Origin: Tachypleus tridentatus
Taxonomy: Eukaryota > Arthropoda > Merostomata > Xiphosura > Limulidae
Reading direction: 5' to 3'
DNA length: 64,000 nucleotides
NCBI RefSeq assembly: GCF_004210375.1
Contig: NW_027467782.1
Coordinates: 36,693,771-36,757,770 of the forward strand
Position numbers and translations under genes: made by a program. The notes under the pieces were generated by a model. It made no database searches. It was not told the DNA's origin and saw only the letters and a list, made by a program, of their open reading frames with translations. Positions 58,401 to 64,000 of this stretch are shown here, piece by piece. Numbering within the stretch: position 1 is the first letter of the stretch; each line of letters begins with the position of its first letter.

Positions 58401-60932
58401 TAAACTGAAAAGTTATTTGAATATTGAAGTTCTGCTTTTAATAAAAGTTAAAAAAAAGTTCATCAGGTTTTCTGTTATTATTCGATAGGTACATTATGTC
58501 TAGTAACAAGAGGACTTCCTTTCCATTTCCAATATATGGGAGCAAACTAGGAAGCACTTTTAAAGATTGGGCCTGTAATTGGGCATCTTGTCTTCTCCAG
58601 AAGGTAAGAAGCACTTTTCTGTGATAAAAGAAATGAGATAATTAGGTTGCTAATCAATATTATTGTTATAGGTGATTATTATATTAATTAAAACCATGAC
58701 AAAATTTGAACTAGAGATCAGACTGTGTAGATAAAAGTATTACTGAAACAGAGGCACCTCACAGTTCAGCTAAACATATCTGTTCACACAGTTCTTGTAA
58801 GTCTGAGTTTCATTTCCTTTTCTAATTCAGGAGAATGTTAATTTCAACTATTAAGTAACCTGCACACAGTTCTGCGACATTTGTCACAGTTTTAGCCCAT
58901 TAGGAGCACATTATTGAAACTTACTCTACAAATATGTTTAGAACATAAAGGTGGTATACACTTTTAGAATTTCTTTTGGGGGGGTAGACTACTGTAGTAT
59001 CAAAGACAAGTACTAGATTATAATCACCACATTACACTTAAAATTCTCTCATTTTGTCTTTGTATATGTTAATTTTCTGTTTTTAATGGAAAGAAAAGAA
59101 ATAATGCAGAATAGTTTTTTATAAAACTGCTTTTTGAGAACAGATTATGCCATAGAGAAAAACAACCAAAATCATTTCAATTTAAAACTAACTTTTCCAT
59201 GCTCATTAGCATGTTTTTAAATGCCCTTAGTTTTATAAAATTTATATAGTTTTGTGTATTTAATTTCTCAGATAAAGCGAGAGAATACAGCTAGAGTTTT
59301 TCAGTCATGCTTCATGATTGACAAAAACGATGTGAAGACAGCAGTTTTTCTTCTTCCTCACATCATGGTTAATGTTTTACAAGATGCAAGCAATGAAGAA
59401 AAGGAAAATGTTTGTTTTAAGAAATAATATAAAGTATAGAAGTAAATGTACATAATTCTTTATATGACATTTTCTTTTTTCAGAAGTAAAGAATGTAATA
59501 CAACTGATAGGCTGTGAGATTTTAAAGACAGAGCTTAGCATTGATAGCCATTTGACAGACTTCTGCATCTTCTCTTATCAGATTGGCCAATCATTAATTT
59601 TGTTTAGATCTGGTAATAAAATGTTTTAAGGGGTAAGAAAGCAGGGAACAGAAAGAAAATACCAGTACCAGTACATCTGCTTTCATGTTTACAGTAAATA
59701 GAAAAGATTCTGAATTGGTTAATTATCCATCAGTCAGCCAAAGGTATTCTGACTTTTGGAACATTTTACTTAACTTTAGTCTTTCAGTCGTTTTCAGGAT
59801 GTGAATTCTATTGTGAGAAACTATTTTCAAAATAATATTAAAAGTACTTCCTTTTATCAAAAAATTTTCTTTCTTTCTTATTGTTGATTACAAATCCTAG
59901 TTCCATCTTACATATCTAGTCAATTTCAACTTGATTGAAAGTAACATTATTTCTTTTGACAGTTTATTTTGCCAGTTACAACTGTCACTGCCAGAAACAA
60001 AGATAAAACTGTCAAAAATGTACGAGTGACCTATGGTCAGATCTTTGAAATTGAGATCAACGTTACTTTTGTCAGTCTAATTAACAATATTTTTGCTAAG
60101 AGTATTCTTAGACAGCATGAATTTATATCTAATAATGGTTTTTTTTAATAGATATTAAATTATTTATGTGTATCTTATGAGTGCTATAAACTTAACAGTA
60201 ACATTCAAGAAGAAATAGTTTGAATTATTAGAATAATTTGTTTTTATTTACCGTACATGTTTACTTAGCTTATGTGCACTGAAGTCTTGTCATAGCTTTC
60301 AACAAATATAATGTAATATGAAAAACATGAATGTTAAAATAAACTATAATCCACTTTTGCATGTTACACCAAATGTTATAGCATTAAAAATACCAGTTGA
60401 ACAGTGATTTTGATTTATATAATTATATAAGACAACATTGTTTGTTTTTTGAATGCTGTGATTTATACCAAAGTGAACTGAAAATGTGAGCTGAATAATG
60501 TGTTCACAGCAGTTTTTGCGTTATCATAGATGTTATAAATTACAAGAATCTATGAAATATTTTGCTGCATATTTTAGTAGTAGAATTTTTAAAAGCAAAA
60601 TGGAATGCAAAATAATTTTTTTAACATTGATAATCAAGGTAGATTTTAATCTCACTAAAATTTAGAATTAATATGTGTTATTATAAAAAGAAAAGCAAAA
60701 CTTTTTATGTATTTGGGTCTATAGATCTACAGAGAGATTATGGCTGTTCTAAGCCATGTTGACCAAGCTGAACAGAGCAAATTGAAGTTTCATGAGAAGA
60801 ACTGACCTTTGCCACTTGAGTGCCCAGACTGTGTTTTCAATATTGGATTGTTTAACGGTTTGGTGTCATCAGTATTTTGTGATGTTGAGATCTAGTAACC
60901 AGAATAACTCCAAGCCTGCAAATAAAGGAAAG
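52294..60932 (+). CDS. ATR: ATR checkpoint kinase, five middle exons
   Basis: ATR is the PIKK-family kinase that responds to RPA-coated single-stranded DNA and stalled forks. Exons: 52294-52429, 58054-58202, 58489-58603, 59272-59409, 60725-60932; all splice phases agree. Matches to human ATR (recalled) are clear: DCASYALQETLQIY against DCASYAIQELLSIY, PIYGSKLGSTFKDWACNWAS against PIYLSKLGSNFAEWSASWAG, FLLPHIMVNVL against YLLPHILVYVL, EIMAVLSH against EIMAVLKH, and DLCHLSAQTVFSILD against DLCQLSTQTVFSMLD. These correspond to the helical-repeat region before the FAT and kinase domains, very roughly residues 1500-1750 of ~2640. Exon 5 has one frame break. Upstream exons are absent from the window and downstream exons lie beyond it. 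Confidence 0.93.
53143..53371. mobile_element. Mariner-type MITE, copy 2 (in ATR intron)
   Basis: Same family as the copy at 11350, with 26-bp perfect terminal inverted repeats and TA on each side (53141-53142, 53372-53373). The minus strand keeps SSQQLTSVFRNKIRRIQ and RGHFQHCL before a stop. Copies differ by small internal deletions. Confidence 0.92.
53372..57394. other. ATR intron with unidentified old coding-like sequence
   Basis: The minus strand at 55100-55710 reads lysine-rich strings across frames (KMENGRKGG, HDDSDEKRIEILQFQKW), suggesting an old retrocopy or LINE ORF1. Nothing identified at 53.4-55.1 or 55.8-57.4 kb. Confidence 0.35.
54578..54606. repeat. (TG)n(TA)n microsatellite
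   Basis: TGTGTGTGTGTGTGTG followed by TATATATATA. Confidence 0.9.
57395..57920. repeat. ~38-bp minisatellite in ATR intron
   Basis: About 13-14 units of ATCTTTCACAGTAAACACAG, TCACACGTGATACCTTAT. Ends about 130 bases before the ATR exon at 58054. Confidence 0.93.
58054..58202 (+). CDS. ATR: ATR exon (DCASYALQE)
   Basis: 149 bases between TTTTTGTAG and AG|GTATGT. Contains DCASYALQETLQIYTC and SLWNRFSEEVQEILVPL. Confidence 0.93.
58489..58603 (+). CDS. ATR: ATR exon (PIYGSKLGS)
   Basis: 115 bases. Completes an Arg codon, then YIMSSNKRTSFPFPIYGSKL and GSTFKDWACNWASCLLQK. Donor AAG|GTAAGA. Confidence 0.93.
59272..59409 (+). CDS. ATR: ATR exon (FLLPHIMVNVL)
   Basis: 138 bases, 46 codons, phase 0/0. 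Reads IKRENTARVFQSCFMIDKND, VKTAVFLLPHIMVNVLQDAS, NEEKEN. Donor is AAT|GTTTGT, weaker than average. Confidence 0.92.
60725..60932 (+). CDS. ATR: ATR exon with one frame break
   Basis: 208 bases where 207 fit. First part reads IYREIMAVLSHVDQAEQSKL and KFHEKN. After a +1 (or -2) shift at about 60803-60808 it continues DLCHLSAQTVFSILDCLTVW to the donor AAG|GTAGTT. Confidence 0.88.
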
Positions 60933-63900
60933 GTAGTTGGAATACTCATTAATTAATCATGAGCTTAAGTTACTGGTATTTTATGTTCTTTTTCTTTGAG
61001 AAATTAAAGACTGTAAATATTATAAAACAATTAAAATACCTGTTCTAATCATTGATTAACAGCCTTGATTATGTTTTTACAACATAAAAATGTCACTTTG
61101 CTAGGAAATAAGTAATGATTTATTAGGGTAATAATTTCAAAATTTGAAGCAGAGTTACCAGAATATTTTCTCATGTAAAATAATTGAACTTACTACAAGA
61201 CTTTCATCTGTAGAAGCTAGTGGTGGTAATAACTTTTGGATAACAAATTTTCTACAGTGTTCTTTAAGAAAAAATTAATTTCATTATTAGTCTAGCCTGT
61301 ATTTCTAAAACTGTTGTGTTGCCTTTTAGATTCCTTTAGGTAGAGGAGAAGGTATGTCCACTTAGTTGTTGTTACTTTCTCATTGTGTAAAACATCATTC
61401 TTTGGCTACAGGTTGAGATCCAGTCATATATATTTATATACACACACAAAACATTGTGGTCCAATAACCCTAACCACTAACATGGGATACAGGTTTCATG
61501 ACTGCCTAAATCCAACCTTGTCTACCTGGTTGAGGCTAACCTATACGAATGAATACTCGTATTCTGTTCCACCTTGGATATAAAAATTAAGTTTCAGGTG
61601 AAGAGCATATCTGTTCTGGAGGTAGTTCAGTTCTCCCACTCTTGTACTATTCTTTTTCTTGGTATACTCCTGTTCTATGAAGACACTTTCTGTATGGATC
61701 ATGCCTGCACCAGCCCCTCCACCTTCTTAACATGGGATTCTAGTGTCAGTAGATGGTATATTTCGAAAGTTAACTGAACATGTATTTTCGATAATACTTA
61801 CCTTCACTGACACTCTCCTGTTCTACCTTCACACTAAAACCAAAAAGAAAAAGTGACTGTGTTGTCAGGATGAGATGGTTATATACAGTACCTAGTTAGA
61901 AGGCACATTAAAGTTTGTGGAGCAGTTTGCTAGTTAGAACTTGTCTAAGGTATTTAAGTTGGGTATAAAAGACTGAAGTTAGTATTTTCAGTGCTTAGAT
62001 GGGCAAAATATGGAATCCTTAGAGATCATGAAATAGCTGTAATGTCTGCATAGGTAAGTATTATTGGAAGTGCATTTTTAGTTTAAGAAAGCATTAGTTT
62101 CCATTTTTGATACATTACCATCTAAACCCTGAGTTTGACTTATAGTTTAATGAAGAGCAATTGAATATTTTGAATGGTAGTGTGTACACAAACCTATGAA
62201 TGTCACTTAGGTCTTTAACATTCAAGAGATGTACAAGCAAGTCATCATGTTCTTTCAAGAGCTGTAGTTTGTGACAGGACCTTTTCATCCATGTAGCAAG
62301 TGTATAGTTATACTGTGACCTAATCTGGTGCATTATATTCAGTACTGTGTGGTCTGACTTTCATGCAGTATTAAGGACTTAACAATGTTTAATCCTTTTA
62401 CAATGGGTCATGGATCAAAGGCCATCTTGTTGTGTTTGTTGACTTGCATTCAAGATTGTATTGAACAAATATTTTATGAATTTATGTCAGTAAGTTTGGA
62501 ATCAAATTGTAGATTATAATTTTTCTATTTAATGTTATGTGTGAGTTAATTTCTTAGTTTAAAAAATAAGTATTAAAAGAACATAAATATTGATTTTAGT
62601 GAGTCACATGTTATGTTTAATGCTGCACAGTTTAAAATTAGATGTTTGTGGTGTCAAAATACTAAGTTCACAGTTTCATACAAATTAGAACTCAGATTAC
62701 TAACTTTGACAAGCTAGAATATAAAATAAAAAGGTATGAGGTCTTTAACACAGTGGGCCCTATTCAACTCTTTCCAATTTTTGAAACAGTCCATTATATA
62801 CTCTTACTACAGTATATGACGTGTGAAAAACCAATCGGTAGCTTAAGATGTTCCTAAAGTGGTTTTTTAGCTATTTTAATCTTTGAAAAAGCTAGTGTTC
62901 TTTCAATCTAAGTTTTGAAGGATTTGTGTCTGCTCATAGTTTCATATATTTTAAAATTGATATAAATCTAGTTACTAAGTGGAATTCTATGGTATCAGTG
63001 TAGTTACTTATAATTTTTTGGTTATTCAACTGTATGTATAAAACCTAAAAAAAAAATGTTTGATATCCTCCACTTCTGAAATTTCAAAAGGCTCAGCAAC
63101 TTATGTCCAGCAACAACCAAGTACAGAGATCGTAGAGAGAAGAGATAATTGTTTGGGTTTCCCATTTTTTTTTCTATATTTTAAGAAAAGTTTAATAATT
63201 TATTTCTAAATAGTCATAATGTATAATAATTTAAATGTGTCTGTATATTACAAAATACTAGTCCACTAAAACACAGCCAAGACAGAAAAGACTAAAGGTC
63301 AGTTTTGTGTTACTGGATATGTAATATGAGAGCACCAGATCAATGCAAGTTGCACAATGCTAGCTAGGCATGACTGGAAGGTCAGTAACATAATAAATAT
63401 ATATGTAACATATAGCATTATGAGACTTAGTCTACTTAAACTAAACATTTGTATTTTCATGTTACAATATGTCATCATCATAGCACTAAAAAAATAAAAT
63501 TATTTATTTCCTAATTTTTTAATGATAGTTACAAAGCTAGTTAAGTGACAGACCCCACAGCTGGAGTGTAGAAAATAACATAATGTATAAAGTTTTACTG
63601 AAATCAAACATCTGAAATATATTTGGGAAGTTTTAGAGATTATGCAAATAATATTTGAGATTTTTGGGATGAAGAACAGTTTTTAACTCATAACATGAAA
63701 TCACTTTGCACTCATACTAGTAATGAAACAGACTCAATTTTCACAAACAGATCTTTTATAAAAATAGTTCATGAAACATCTGATTTTTGGATAAAAAATA
63801 CTTATATCTGTACTAATGTCTACCAGATTTTGTGAAGGTACATGTGCTGTATCAAAAGTTATAGTACAAATACTTAATGTGTGCAAATGTGTAGATGAAC

Positions 63901-64000
63901 TTGTATATTATACTGAGTCTGTAGCAAAAGGGCTAAATGACTGCTAGTTATCATAATTTTTTCCTGATCTGTCTCTAGCAAAAGCTATCCTTCATATATA
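60933..64000. other. ATR intron to window end
   Basis: No further ATR exon found. 61500-61850 shares a short pattern (TGTATTTTCGATAATACTTACC) with 57180-57320, a possible old repeat. Confidence 0.4.

Overview
This is animal nuclear DNA: AT-rich, with short exons, GT/AG introns, tRNA-headed SINEs, LINEs, hAT and mariner-type DNA transposons, and minisatellites. The dominant SINE (tRNA-like head, body containing 'GGTAAAAGAGTAGCCCAAGAG', tail ending in AAAC repeats) is one I associate from memory with horseshoe crab genomes. A chelicerate, probably Xiphosura, is therefore my best guess; no search was run.

Layout. 1-4.2 kb is a cluster of SINE copies and fragments. At 5.6-5.8 kb (minus strand) is a terminal exon that reads like the C-terminus of an ABHD14-type alpha/beta hydrolase; a ~61-bp minisatellite abuts its splice acceptor. 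From 14.3 to 28.0 kb (minus strand) lies a branched-chain amino acid aminotransferase (BCAT) gene in at least ten exons. Its introns hold a complete-ended 2.55-kb hAT transposon (17994-20548, 8-bp target duplication) and old CR1-type LINE pieces. 28-36 kb is mostly intergenic, with two SINEs and a dispersed ~0.6-kb repeat (copies near 29.9, 33.6 and 43.3 kb). At 36.1-37.5 kb (plus strand) is a four-exon THAP zinc-finger gene flanked by a near-perfect 20-bp inverted repeat. 38.8-42.5 kb (minus) is a 5'-truncated LINE with endonuclease, RT and RNase H, interrupted by a SINE. 48.2-51.1 kb (minus) is a Jockey-type LINE. From 52.3 kb to the right-hand end (plus strand) are five exons from the middle of the checkpoint kinase ATR; its 5' exons are not visible in the window and its 3' exons lie beyond it.

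The main discovery candidate is a family of small insertions (about 25.9, 26.2, 34.35, 38.7 and 52.0 kb) sharing a 3' block. Three copies carry an inverted copy of part of themselves at the 5' side, so the insert can fold into a long hairpin. Two of these are bounded by 13-14 bp direct repeats, and four copies contain a CTGA box, a short stem and a (G)AAA box in the order seen in hammerhead ribozymes. Penelope-like elements or retrozymes are the closest known parallels.

Technical caution: the BCAT, THAP and ATR exons, and the hAT transposase, all contain one- or two-base frame breaks, several in short homopolymers, in otherwise well-conserved coding sequence. Consensus sequencing error is a more economical explanation than three pseudogenes. 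I recognised no retrovirus, LTR element, Polinton, CRISPR array or true tRNA/rRNA gene.
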